From: Chamaecyparis obtusa
Lineage: Eukaryota > Streptophyta > Pinopsida > Cupressales > Cupressaceae
Assembly: GCA_027943335.1 (NCBI GenBank)
Contig: BSBK01006356.1
Coordinates: 45,001-109,000 of the forward strand
Reading direction: 5' to 3'
DNA length: 64,000 bases
The notes under the pieces were generated by a model. That model searched no databases, was not told the DNA's origin, and saw only the letters and a program-made list of their open reading frames with translations. Shown here one piece after another: positions 24,989 through 37,169 of this stretch. The position numbers and the translations under genes are program-made. Every line of letters begins with the position of its first letter. The stretch's first letter is position 1.

Positions 24989-26110
24989 ATGCACATACAT
25001 AATTGGAATGTTAGGGGGCTGGAAATGCCTGACAGGAAATATATGGTCAGGAATTGGTGTAATAAGGTGTACAGTAAGGATATTGTTTGTTTATAGGAGA
25101 TTAAAGTGACTGGTTATAAGGTTCATACCACTCTTAATTTTATTTGGAACCAAGCTACTTGTTTATACTCTGATCATACGAGAGGCAAAGGAGGGGTAGC
25201 AATGTTGATAGGAAGTAAATGGACTGGCAAACTGATTGATAAGGGTATCTCCCCCTGTCAGAGAGTTATATGGGGAAAGTTTAAAAATCAGGATCAGGAG
25301 ATAGGAATTTGTAACATATATGCCTCCAGTGACTACAGGGAAAGAGCCACATTGTGGGACTGGCTTGCTAGAAACCATCCTAACATAAAATGGGTGTTTA
25401 TTGGGGACTTCAATATGATCGAGAATAAATAGGATAAAGCTGGTGGAAAAAAACATGAATGGAAAGGAAATGAGTTCTTTTGGTCTAAATTTAAAAGGAG
25501 ATCCCAAATCAGTGATCTATTAGATAACATGAAAAATGAGTACAATAACATATGGTTTTCTTGGTGTAACAATCAGTCCTACAAGAACATAGTTTACTGT
25601 AGATTAGATAGGATATACTTCAACAAGATGTGGATGGAGTTGAAACAATAACCAGGGCAAAAACCTATTGAAATTAACCTTATCAGCATGTTTGATCACT
25701 CCCCAATCTATGTTTGTATTTCTCTCAAAACATCTCAACATTAGTCTCGTAGAGGTAGGAAGCAAGCCACCTTCAAACTCAACACATCCCTTTTGGATGA
25801 TGGGGATTCCTTGCAAGCCATTAGGACAACCACTGCCTTGTCTAAGTTCTGCAATGCCAACCTTTCTGCAAGAGATAAGTAGAACTCAATGGTGGTTACT
25901 TGGAAAAAATTGTTCCAAATTATAGGGGCTAAAGGCACATTTGATAGGAACCAAGAGGAGAAATTTTATCAAACTAAACTAAATCACATTGAAATCCAAC
26001 TTCAAGCTTTATGGAAAGATCAAGAGTTGGAACAATTAAGAATTACAAAATTCAAGGTCAAAAAGTCAGAGCCAAGGCAAGATGGATCAAAGATGGGGAT
26101 AGAGGATCTA
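24989..26110 (+). pseudogene. LINE ORF2: AP-like endonuclease domain
   Basis: Nicks target DNA to prime reverse transcription. It starts with MMHIHNWNVRGLE, the usual N-terminal Asn motif. CL-stop-EIK at 25086-25105 corresponds to CLQE(I/T)K, with a TAG in place of the Gln while the catalytic Glu remains. GDFNMI near 25403 carries the catalytic Asp and Asn, RLDRIYF lies near 25600, and FDHSPI near 25688 carries the last Asp-His. Further stops occur at 25430, 25650, 25742 and 25880. The linker to RT runs to about 26110, where a frameshift occurs. Compared with active L1 endonucleases the motif set is complete apart from the stops. Confidence 0.87.
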
Positions 26111-28985
26111 AATATTTATTCAATATGATTAGAGCCAAACATTCCAGGGAAGAAATTGTGGGTATTCAAAAAGGAGGAGCTACTAAAAACAACCAAGAAA
26201 CCTTGAGTGTCTTTACAAAATACTATAAGAAGTTGTTTTCCTCTGAACATAAAGAGGAGAATATTGAAGCTATGAACAAGTGCACCAAATTAATTCCTCA
26301 GAAAGTGTCTCAAAAGCATGCAAGGGCCCTGGAGTAGGATATCAGAATTGAAGAGATAGATGAAGTCATTGGCTCCTTAGCTAATGATAAATCTCCTAGA
26401 ATTGATGGGTTGCCCGCTGAGTTCTAAAAGAAGAATAAAGAGTGGATATCTAGTGAACTTCTAGAAGTGTATGAAGAAGCCTTCAAAGTTGGTTCTTTAG
26501 GAGAAAACATTAATAAAGGGCTTATCAAACTGTTACCCAAAGATGGAGACAAATCTCAAGTGAAAAATTGGAGGCCCATCACATTGCTTAATATTTCTTA
26601 CAAAATTATAGCCAAAATTCTAGCCAAGAGAATCAGTGATATCCTCAAAGAAGTGGTGTCAATCACCCAAACTGGCTTCATAAAAGGTAGATATATTCTA
26701 GATAATCTCATTACCAATTGGGAAGCTATGAATTGGGCAAAAGTTGACAATCAAAATGCGGCTATGGTTTTGTTAGACATTGAAAAAGCCTACAATAGAA
26801 TTGAGTGGCCTTTTGTGGTGAATATGCTAGAAGCATTTGGAGTCCCTAAATTATTCTATAAATGGGTCAGCATCTTGTTTAAAGATTCCTCTAATATTAT
26901 TGATGTAAATGGTGAATTATTTGATTGCATTCCCCTCGGGAGGTCTATCAGACAAGGGTGCCCTCTTGCCCCAGCATTATATGTTATTGTTGCTAATGCC
27001 CTATCCTTCATTCTCAAGGCTCCTAACCTTGGACACCCAATCAGAGGTATTATGCTTCCCAATAAGGAGGAACTTCTCATTGAACAGTTTGCTAATGATA
27101 CAGCTTTGTTTTTGGAGATGGAGGAAGAAAACTTTGATAATGTTATTGCTAGGCTTCAATTTTTCTTCTTAGCATCAGAAGCCAAAATTGTCCCCCATAA
27201 ATCCATCATCCTAGGTTGGTCAAAGACTCCTCCAGGATGGCTTCAAAATAGGGAATGGAAGTGGTCAGGGCCCTCCACCATTTTAAGATATTTGGGGATC
27301 CCCTTTTCTATTAATCTTTCCATTAAGGATATGTGGGAATGGATCTATAAAAAAATTGAGAGAAAACATATAAAGTGGAAATCTCATATGTTGTCCTTAG
27401 CTGGTAGAGTGTAGATTGTTCAGAAGGTGTTATCTTCTCATGCAGTATACTATGCTTCCACCTGGGTGATGGCTAACAATAAAATCAACAAACTGGAAAG
27501 AATTCTGAGAAACTTTCTTTGGTCGAATGGATATGGTAACAAGAAAAGACATTGTGTTAAGTGGGAATGGTGTTGTACCCCTAAAAAATTGGGAGCTCTA
27601 GGGTTGAGAGATCTTAAAGCTCAAGGTTTTGCATTGGCAGCTAAATGGACCCTCAAGGAAATGAAAGGGAATGAACCATGGAAAGTTCTGGTTAGAAACA
27701 ATATCGAGAGAGCTATTATCAGGAAAGGTAAGAACTGGAGTGATGTTCCCATAATGGACTTGATTATGGGGGATTTTGAGATTCAAGTTGCTAGTTCTAA
27801 GGCTTTTCAAACTATATGGAAGGCTTGGTGTCAGGTCAAACCACTTATATGCTCAAGAACTACTGTTGGAAAGAGCCCTTATTATGTAGTAGTGGATAGA
27901 TCTATTTGGTGGGGGGTATATCTTAAAGACAAACCTTTGACTTTATCTCAGTGATGTTCAGCCAAAAAGTGGCACCAAAAAGGGATAGCACTTATTCAGG
28001 ATGTTTTGGTTGACAAGAAGATGGCTTCTTGGGAGGTACTGAGAGAAAAATTCAATATCCCCAACTCACAGAAGAAGACATTCACTCTAATCTCTAAAGC
28101 CTTTGGGAGGTTTTTTCCTGGTAAAATATTGAGATCAAATCAAATGTTTGATTTTATGAGATGGAATGATGGAAATAAAATTTAGAACTTTTCTTGCAAA
28201 CACATCTATAACATGCTTAAGGAAGATAATGGAATTGTTAACATAATTAATCAAAGTTGGAATGTTGATTGGTCTAGTACTAGATGGCACTTCATGTTTG
28301 ATTTCTTTTGGCATGCTAAAGTTGAACCCAAGATCCTTTGTTTTAATTGGTTGCTTTTGTTAAAGAAGATAGTTGTTGGTTCCTTTTTGTCTTAGAGAGG
28401 TCCTCAGAATGTCTATCATGCTTTGTGCAATTGTACTGAAACGTTTGGTCATTTGTTTTTTGAGTGTATTTTTTCCAATAAATTGTGGGCTAGCTTTTTA
28501 GGAAATCCTATTGTGTGGAATTGTCCTAATGATTTTTCTTGGTCTGAAATCATCATTGGCTTTGTTAATGAGTTTGAGTACAAGTTGAATTCCTTTTGGT
28601 TTTCCTTAACTATATTTGTCTTATGGACCATTTGGAAGATGAGGAATGAAGAGATCTTTCAAAATAGGAAACGGGACCTTACTGAGTTTTTCATTAAACT
28701 CACACATCTTACTATTGCTTCACAAGTTTCAGCAATGATAGAAATTAAAAAAGAAAGATTTCAAACTTTGCTAAAGGAAGGAGCAATGATTATATACAAA
28801 AAGGACATACAGTCTGCTTCCTTGGTCGACATCCCTCAGGAACCAATCAAGGAAAGTATGTCAGCTGGCACTTGGACAATATGTGGAGGACCCCAGAAGA
28901 AGAAAGCTGGAATGAGGTGCAGGAGGAAGCATCCCACAATGAGTGGGAAGCTAAAAATGATAATGATAACTGGAATTCTCTGAAT
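26000..28985 (+). pseudogene. LINE ORF2: reverse transcriptase and zinc-finger C-terminus
   Basis: Frame 26011-26337 leads into the RT: NDKSPRIDGLPAEF (normally SPGPDG), LIKLLPKDGD, NWRPITLLN, TQTGFIKGR, ILDN, LLDIEKAYNRIEW, GRSIRQGCPLAPALYVI. The catalytic motif reads FANDTALFLE where L1 RTs have FADD, so a catalytic Asp is Asn. The LGWSKTP and YLGIPF blocks follow. The C-terminal part includes a zf-RVT-like cysteine/histidine motif (CNCTETFGHLFFEC at 28423-28465). Stops at 27412, 27952, 28183 and 28393 lie in one frame, so decay is by point nonsense mutations. Plus ORF 28423-28983 is the real C-terminus and ends at 28983. Confidence 0.9.
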
Positions 28986-29262
28986 CAAAGGAACAACAAT
29001 AGTGAATGGGAAAGTGACACTAACAAAATCAGTACCAGTGGATGGGATGAAGTATATTTGAACACTAGATCTTCCTTTTTTGATACTCATACATTTTACT
29101 TGTAAAGTGAACTTTTCTTTTGGTCTGATGCCACAGTCTATGGCCCTATGTATATATGGTGTCTTGCTAAGGTGCTCTTGGTAGCAACAAAACTATAAGT
29201 TGCTAGTTTTGTTGGTTATCTTGTAATCGTTTAGTTGATACTCTATTTCAATATAAAAAAAG
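28986..29262 (+). other. LINE 3' untranslated region
   Basis: After the ORF2 stop comes a non-coding stretch with TTGTAATCG near 29221 and a terminal short A-rich tail just before the duplicated target site. Confidence 0.7.
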
Positions 29263-29275
29263 GTATGGGATATCA

Positions 29276-31136
29276 TGGAACTAGCCTTGGAGAAAATGAA
29301 AAAGGAATAAAAACTCTCATAAGAGCAATTGGATACCCCTGAGGAAGAGGACTGGGTTCCATTGAAACTAAGAAAACATTTGCCAAGGACTATTGTTTGA
29401 TTGAATTTGATTCAAACACTGAGGAAGATTTATTTGAAGTCCCTTTCCAGTACATTGAAGATGATCTTGATACCCATGTCCTCCATATCACCTAATATGA
29501 CCTTTCATCACCTGAACTTCCCCTTACCAATCCCAAGCTAATCGATTGGGACCAACAAGATTCACCACCTGCCTTAGACATATGCGATTCAGACGAGGCA
29601 ATTCTAGCACTTTTTGGACTAAGAAATCTCCAAGAAAATGAACATTAGATTCACTATAGCGAGCAAGCCTGCTTCAGTAGCCAAGTCAACTCTCTTAGTC
29701 ACAAAAATGAAGAAAAAGAAAATTAAAAAAATGATAAAAGATCCTTGGGTAAAAACCTTTCTAAGGCACCTTTGGATGGAGAAAAAGACAAAATAAAGGA
29801 TGCATCCTCTAGTGAAAACCTCTCTGAGGTGCTAGAGGAGGGGGAATTTGACTTGCCATTCATGTCATTACCATTAGAGAAATCTTCTATCCTCATAGAA
29901 GAAATAATTGCAGTTAATCTAGGCACAGAAGTAGATCCTAAGATCACCTACATTGCAGCCTCTCTAGATGAGATAGAACAAGAGTCCATGACTATATTCC
30001 TTAAGAAAGTCTACATTAATTTTGTGTGGATGTATAAGGATATGCTTAGACTTGATACTAACTTGGTTGTGCATCATCTTGCTGTGGATCCTAAAATCAA
30101 ACATGTCAAGAAAAAATTACACAAGATGCATCCACAAGTAGCACTCCTAGTTAAAGCTGAATTGCAAAAACTACTAGATGTAGAATTCATTAGACCAATA
30201 GACTATCCTGAATGGGTCTCAAACATTGTACCAATAGGTAAACCCTCTAGGGGCATCAGGATTTGTATTGATTTCAGAGATCTTAATCTCGCCTTCCCTA
30301 AGGATGATTTTCCACTTCCAAACATTGACATCATAGTGGATTTGACTGCTAGGCATGAGATGTTGTCCCTCATGGATGGTTTTTTTTAATATAATCAGAT
30401 TCACATAGTAGTGGAAGACCAACATAAAACTGCATTCACTACCCCGTGGGGTACATTTTATTATCAGGTCATGTCCTTTGGTCTCAAGAATGCAAGCACC
30501 ACATACCAGAGAGCCATGAAGACCATATTTCATGACCTTCTTCATGTGATCATGGAAGATTATGTGGATGATATCTTAGGAAAATCCAAGACACAAGAAT
30601 CACACATTGATATATTGAATCCCAAGAAATGTGTCTTTGGTGTGCAATCAGGTAAGCTCTTAGGCTACATTGTGTCTTGCAGAGGAATAGAAGAAGATTT
30701 TAAGAAGGTGAAAGCCATTTTGGAGATGCCGCCTCCTAAAACTTTGAAAAAATTAAGGAGCTTGCAAGGAAGACTTCAATCTATCCAGAGATTTGTGTCA
30801 CAGCTAGTAGACAAGGTGCATCCTTTCTTGCACATGCTAAGAAAGGATATTAAATTCATTTGGGACTGCTTGTGTCAAAAATCTTTTTAACAACTCAAGG
30901 TATATCTACCTAATCCACCAGTGTTGGTCCCACCTATTCTAGGAAGACCTTTGATCCTCTATATCTCTACAACTATAGTAGCACTGGGAGCTCTCCTAGC
31001 ATAGTTAGATGACAATGGAAAAGAATGTGCCATATATTATCTTAGCCAGACTTTAGCAGGTTATGAGCTCAACTATATAGCTATTGAGAGATCTTGCCTA
31101 GGTATAGTCTTTTGTACGCAGAAGCTACGTCATTAC
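29276..31136 (+). pseudogene. Tat/Ogre reverse transcriptase and first RNase H
   Basis: Polymerase of the large element. After the LINE, broken frames give an acidic linker (29276-29740), then 29745-30389 with VDPKIKHVKKKLHKMHP, a plant gypsy RT entry motif, and GIRICIDFRDLN and PKDDFPLPNID. The TAA after MDGFF near 30388 is followed in frame by YNQIHI. MSFGLKNASTTYQR and the catalytic YVDDILGKS follow near 30560. RNase H starts after a stop at 30890: GRPLILYISTTIVALGALL, IYYLSQTL, LNYIAIERSCLGIVF. All core blocks remain, with about five nonsense or frame breaks. It is intact enough to place in the Tat lineage. Confidence 0.88.
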
Positions 31137-31770
31137 ATGCTTATTCACAAAGTACAGTTGATAGAAAATATTGACCCACTTAAGTACTTGTTATCTAAAG
31201 CTGCCCTGACAAGTTGCACGACAAAATGGGTAATGATCCTTAGTGAATTTGACATTGTGTACACAGAATGCAAAGCCATTAAAGGACAAGAAATAGAAGA
31301 TCAACTTGCAGAAGCTCCCATTCCTGGAGATCATCCTATTGTCATAGATTTTCCTGATGAAACTATCATGACTGTCACTCCCAGCATTCAATGGAAGCTT
31401 TATTTTGATGGATCTTTTACCCAAAAAGGATCGGGGGCAAGAATTCTATCTGTGACACCTCAAGGGGATTTTACCTCTAAATCTTATAAAATTACATTTG
31501 CTTGCACGAATAACATAGCAGAATATGAGGCCTTGGTCACAGGTCTTCGCCAAGCTGTCAGATAGAAGATCACAAGTTTTCTTGTTTTTGGTGACTCTCA
31601 TTTAGTTATTAAATAAGTCAATGATAAATTTCACACAAAGGATGATAAGTTGCTTCCTTACCAATGCATGGTCGAAGATCTCAAAAAACATTTTGCAAGC
31701 ATCACTTTCTAGCAAATCCCAAGAGAAAACAATAAAGCAACAGATGCCATGGCTACCATTGCTTCACTAA
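31137..31770 (+). pseudogene. Second (archaeal-type) RNase H of the Tat/Ogre element
   Basis: After the RNase H linker (KYLLSKAALTSCTTKWVMILSEFDI) comes a second RNase H: WKLYFDGSFTQKGSGARI with the first catalytic Asp, NNIAEYEALVTGLRQAV with the Glu, and FLVFGDSHLVIK with the next Asp. It ends with PRENNKATDAMATIASL, containing the last conserved Asp context. Such a duplicate RNase H between the first RNase H and integrase is known from Tat-clade plant elements. TAG or TAA stops occur at about 31563, 31614 and 31711. It supports the lineage call more than any other domain. Confidence 0.86.
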
Positions 31771-33145
31771 TATCTATGCCAGAAACAAGCACACGGTGTG
31801 AATTTCTTGTCAAGAATCTTATGGTCCTTGCCTATGAAACGCTGGATTCTAAGATGGTGTGTGAAATTGTTAGTCTTGAATCACCTTGGTATCAGGAAAT
31901 CCTTGCCTATCTTCATGATAAAACCATTCCCCTCACTCTTACGACTAACCAACAAAAGCCCTTCGTTCACCGCACTTCTCATTACACAATTCTTGGAGAC
32001 ACTCTTTTTCATAAACACTTTGATGGAACTCTTCTTCGATGTCTAAATTCAGAGGAAGCACACACAACCTTGGAAGAGGTGCATAAAGGAATCTGTGGAG
32101 ACCATTCTAGTGGTCTCACTTTAGCAAAGAAGTTGCTCCGCAATAGATACTATTGGCTGACAATGGAGCAAGATGCCTATCATTATGTGAAGAAATGTGT
32201 TCCTTGTCAACAACATGGTGATTTGATACATGCTCCCGCTCAATCCCTCCATCCCACCATCACACCTTGGCCTTTCTCCCACTCGGGTTTTGACCTTGTG
32301 AGCCAAATATTTCCAAACTCTGCCAGTGGTCACAAGTATATCCTAGCTGCCATCAAATACATTACCAAATGGGTCGAAGCAATCCCCCTCACCTATACAA
32401 ATGGTAAGAAAATTTCCAAGTTTATCCTGAATTATATCATTTGCCTCTATGGAATCCCAAAAGATCTCCATACTAATAATAGAACACCCTTCAAGAATCA
32501 GGATGTCTCTGACCTTTGCAAGAAATTTGGCATTACCCATCATTTCTCATCCAAGTACTTCCCGCAGGGCAATGGTCAAGTTGAGGCTACAAACAAAACC
32601 ATATTAAAAATCCTCAAAAAGACTGTCGATGACGCTGGCCATGATTGGCATCTGCAACTCAATCCTGCCCTCTAGGCCTACCACACCTCCATTCATACTC
32701 CTACTGGTGCCACTCCATTCACCCTTGTCTATGGTTCTAAGGTTGTCTTACCCATAGAAATTGAGCTCCCTTCCCTCAGGATTTCTCTCAAGAACTTGAT
32801 GTCCGAAGAATAATATAGGATTGCCCGCTTGCAAGAGCTGCAACTCCTCAATGAGAGACACCTCAATGCCCTTAACCACCTCCATGTGTATCAAAATTGT
32901 CTGTGCTTACATTTTAACAAGAAGATCAAACCCCATGAGTTTAATGTAGGTGATTTGGTCCTGCAGCATAACATGAAGAATCTCCACAACTGAGAAAAGA
33001 AAGGGAAGTTTGAACCCAATTGGTTGGGCCCATTTGCTATTACGGCTAAATTTGGTTTTGGGGCATATAAGATTGAAACACCTGAGGGAGATCCGCTCCT
33101 TGATCCTGTAAATATCCTACATTTGAAGCACTTTTATGTGTAGCT
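31749..33145 (+). pseudogene. Tat/Ogre integrase
   Basis: The open part 31749-32675 includes the HHCC zinc region (TTLEEVHKGICGDH, then CVPCQQH). The catalytic core has GFDLVSQIFP with the first Asp. The second catalytic position reads LHTNNRTPF where gypsy integrases have SDNGTPF, so Asp is Asn and Gly is Arg. The Glu is in QGNGQVEATNKTI. After a TAG at 32673 the frame continues: AYHTSIHTPTGATPFTLVYG, LVLQHNMKN and LGPFAITAKFGFGAYKIE, the C-terminal SH3-like part, to VNILHLKHFYV and a stop at 33142. The replaced Asp means this copy cannot integrate by itself. Confidence 0.88.
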
Positions 33146-34900
33146 CAGCATTCAGTTCCTATATAGTGTTATTAAAAAAAAATCCTAAAAATCAGAAAGA
33201 GATTCTAAAAAAATCTTTAAAATAAAAAAAAGATCTTGAAAAAAATCCTAAAAATTAGAAAGCGATCCTAAAAAAATCCTAAAAATTAGAAAGAGATCCT
33301 AAAGAAATCCTAAACATAAAAAAAGTAGAAAATCCTAAAAAGAAGATAATGTTCCTGAAAAAATCATTGTTGGGTAAACACCTGGTAAATAGGCACCTTA
33401 CAAAAAAAAAAAAGTATTCGTCCAACAGTGAAAACTTGGCAAACAAGCACTCTGGGCAAGTATTATGGTGAAAACCTATCTTAGGCACCATGATAGCAGA
33501 TTTAGATCCATTGTCTCCTCATCCACTGTACATATCCATCCTCATCCTAGTCCTAGTTTTCAGTCATCACTTCCTACATAGCCATAAGGATCCACCCGCA
33601 ATTCCCAGCAAGCTGAGCTTAACCCCATCACACTAAGTTTTTCCCAGACATAGTGATCGCAAAAGTTCTTATCAAAATCAAATCTCTGAGTTATTGTTCT
33701 TTTTACATCTATTGTCAGCGAATATTCATTTCAAACAATCAATCTTTTCCCTATAGGATGCATCCTTCCTCAATCGACTCAAATCAATCTCATCAATCCT
33801 ATCCCATTCATGGAAAGAACTATGGACCGAATGACCACTTGGTCAAGAGGCCTTCTTTGCTGATTTTATCTTTTTGTATCAGTAGATCCTACTCATGATT
33901 ACCTCGATCTTCCATATCTTGGTATATTGTGACTAGTAAAATCTGATGCAAGTGTCGATTACGGTATGATCTATTTGTGGATACTTTAGGAACATTTTGT
34001 TGGTTTTCCAATTATGATTATGCGTATCTTAATGTGGGAAACGGTTAGCATACTTATGTCCCTTAAAAGACCTAAGTGTGCCCAGACCTCTCCAATAAGT
34101 ATATCTCATATGTTCTATCATAGTTTGGAAATCTACATCTCTATTTCTACAGCTATCTAAGAGTCTAGTCCACACAATGGAACAATGTCATCTGTGCTTT
34201 TATAACACATGATGCATACCTCCTATTGCAATATCAAACTAGGGTGTGCTCTCCAACATGAACATAAGTGATCCCACTAAATCATGTAGTCAGGTTGTAT
34301 TCAGTTTGTTTCTTTTCTGCTTTTTTGTTTGAGACAAGGGTCTTGTTTATTCATCATCCCTTCCCTCTTTTTTAGTGGTTCAATTGATCCTATTGGTTAT
34401 ATCGGATACACAAATAAAAAAATCATAATAATAAAGTGACACTAGCTCATTCCATTTCATTCTACCTCATATAAGCTCAATTCATTTAGCTACCATTACA
34501 TGTCAAATATATCTCATTATTCATTAATAATTAAATACATATTGCATATATATCTCATTAATCATTAATCATTAAATACACATTGCATGTCAAATATATC
34601 TATTTAACCATTAATCATTAACTATGCATTGCACATTCATAACCATCACATATGCATAATAAAACATCAATTCATTTCATAATCTTTGCACATCATATAG
34701 TACACATTTCACATCATCACACACATCCTGCATCCCGCACGTCAGTATCATAATATAGTACTATGCATAATCTCATAATCCATCAAATAAAATCATGAAA
34801 TAGTGCCACAAAAAGATCTATATATATGTCATAATATCATGGTACATCAAAATGATACATCAGGCACCTCAGTGTTGCTATGCATATGCATCTCATCTAA
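33146..34900 (+). other. Tat/Ogre 3' region, first part, AT-rich repeats
   Basis: Non-coding. An A-rich tandem of AAAAATCCTAAAAAT-type units fills 33170-33350. The block with GGTAAA...AGGCACCTTAC and GTGAAAAC (33366-33475) resembles the leader-like motif often seen after Tat integrases. CATTAATCATTAAATAC-type direct repeats of 60-70 bp run from about 34500 to 34640. Confidence 0.6.
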
Positions 34901-37020
34901 AAATCCACAAAAAATGTATACTGTATAATCAACTGGAGCTCATAACCACTGGAATATGTCCCTGTCATCCTAAATCCCATTTGTCTACCTCATGGAGTAG
35001 ATCTCTCTACTCATCTCCCACTATCACCACTTATCGTCCCCTCCCTCGGTGGCCTAGCTACTAATCCTGATGGCACCTCTCGAGTCCAATCTAATATCCC
35101 TCGCTCTAAGTAAGGGGCTTGTCTCTGCTCTATAGGTACTACCTAATGATAGAAAGTCATATAATAGGCCGCCTCTCTCCCCATCCTTGATGCCTCTCAT
35201 TGTGCATCCATCATGCATGTCACTAACTACCCTATGTCCACCGTCTTCACTCCCTATCTCGCTAACTCTCGCTCCCCTCGGTATATCTCTGCCCGTCTCT
35301 GCTACATGTCCCTATCCTCTGTCATTCGTTGGGTATGAATGTCTTTCTGTCTCTGCATCTCCTCCATCTGGCCCATCAACCAGGCTACCTCCCCTACCAT
35401 CCCCTCTATACCTGTGTTAGATCTTGTCTAGGTAAGCTGTCATGTACCCACTCAACCCTACAGTATGTCTAACTCCTATCGCATAGTCTCCATCTGAGCC
35501 TCTTCCATGGCTGCTCTATCCCTCTTTGCTGCCACCAAAGACTCTAATTGTGTCACCTCTACCTAAAGAATGTCTCTCTGCTCATGATCACCCTACCTCT
35601 CATCTCCTCCTGATCCTCCTAGCCCCATCTCCTCATCCTCCGGCAATGGCTCCCGGACTGCCTCCTCTCGCTCCCTCTACACCGCTTGTGCAGGGCCACC
35701 TGTAACTAGTCTCTGCACTATCCCTCTTTAATGCTCTGTCACCTGCATCTGTACCCCAAACCTGACTCCTGGCACTACTGTTGGTCTCTCCTCACCATCC
35801 TCCTCCTCAAACTTTGTCTTCTTTATAGCCTCTCCTGCTCCTGGCTCTGTCAACCTCACTGGCCTTTGCCTCTCCCACCAGGCCGCATACTCAGCTGTCA
35901 CCCCTACATTTGCCACCTATCCCTGAACTGCTATCCATGGTAATGGTTGCATACCTCTCCAGCTAATCCTGACATTCTGGAGATCTATTCTGATGCCCCA
36001 TATTGACCCAATCTCCCTCAAGATGATTTAATGTGGATAACTGTCTAGAACTATACCCTACCTCATTCCAAACTATTTACATACTCGAGATGACATGTAT
36101 CTCACTATCTGAAATATCATCCTCCCGATCAACCAACAATCTGTCTGCATGTATCCCAAGTACTCTGCATCCAAAGCACCATCCTCTCTCCTTGCATGCT
36201 TATCCCAATAACCCCATGCCTCACACCCTCTATACAGTGTCCACTCAAACCATATCAGCTCATCTAGTATCCTCCGCCAGGTCTCCACTGATCTCACATC
36301 CCCATATGACAAGGGAGATTAGTACTGACATGAAAATGGCTCATATCACTATCATCAGCCCTCCCTTTGCAGTGGTCATACCACTGCAATATGCTCCCGT
36401 GCCCAAACTAGCACCAGTGTAACTCCTAGTCCCATTGTCCGCTGAGTACGGTATGCACACATATGAAGGTCATATTACACTTGTGCTAAAATCATATATC
36501 CCTAGAAAAATTCTATACCATCCTCCTTTAGCATCCGACTCACTACTCTCACCCATCCAATTCAAAATCCATGCCCTGAGTGGTCTGGCATCAGCGTCCC
36601 TCCTACCAATCTAGCTAAGTACAATGTTAGCTGGGGCAATCCTGCCTCCATCCCTCCTCACCATGACATCCACTAATGGTTAATTGGTTACTGGTCTACA
36701 CGTCGTCTAAAACTCTCCTCCATAAACTGCTTCGCCCTCTCCAACTGATACTCAGCCATCTACCCCCGAATCGGTACCTGTAGAATCCTCCATACGTCCA
36801 ACAACGTCACTGTTGCCTCCCCAATCAAAAAATGGAAACTTGATGTATTTGAGTGCCATCTCTTGATCAATGCTATCATCAGTGCATTATGCGCTCTCAG
36901 GTGCGGCCACTCATGCACATGTTGCAGGCTGCATAAATTCACCTGTCCCCACTCCACCTAGGTTAGCTCCTCTCGTAGTGTTATCGTATCTAGCTATCGC
37001 TCTTTCGAGCGAATCCAGTA
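34901..37020 (-). pseudogene. Antisense ORF with plant mobile domain (PMD, aminotransferase-like)
   Basis: On the strand opposite to gag-pol. The N-terminal block 36957-36760 reads VNLCSLQHVHEWPHL, ALMIALIKRWHSNTSSFHF, GEATVTLLDVWRIL and QVPIRG, the typical start of the plant mobile domain found in MAIN/MAIL1-type plant proteins and in transposons. Downstream in order come RTQRTMGLGVTLVLVWARE (near 36430), VETWRRILDELIWFEW and QTDCWLIGRMIFQIVRYM (36312-36073), TAEYAAWWERQRPV (35900-35870), then a Met/Gln/Glu-rich coiled-coil-like tail to about 34950. Stops and frameshifts are many, so this copy is dead. Antisense ORFs between integrase and 3' LTR are known in Tat-type elements. Its function is unknown. 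Confidence 0.8.
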
Positions 37021-37169
37021 GTCTGGCTCCTACATCCAATTACCCAACACCTTTCGTTAGTCTTAGTCATCAATTTACCCTATCCCTTCCCCATTCTCAG
37101 TCCCCCCATAATCATGGAGTTGCTCATCTTACACCAAGAAACTCCCCTCTCTTCCACCATCCCATCGTT

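Larger units (their letters stand above)
22941..29262 (+). mobile_element. L1-type LINE, full length, inserted in the Tat/Ogre pol
   Basis: 6.3 kb with a GC-richer 5' untranslated region (22941-23300), ORF1 (DUF4283 and zinc knuckle), ORF2 (endonuclease, RT, zinc-finger RT-associated domain), a 3' region and a short A-rich tail (AATATAAAAAAAGG). It is bounded by a 13-bp target-site duplication. Both ORFs carry scattered stops and a few frameshifts, so it is inactive, but it appears complete at both ends, which is rare because LINEs usually lose 5' sequence. Confidence 0.95.
22928..29275. repeat. 13-bp target-site duplication of the LINE
   Basis: GTATGGGATATCA occurs at 22928-22940 and again at 29263-29275, immediately flanking the LINE. 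Removing the LINE and one copy restores a continuous retrotransposon sequence. Confidence 0.95.
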
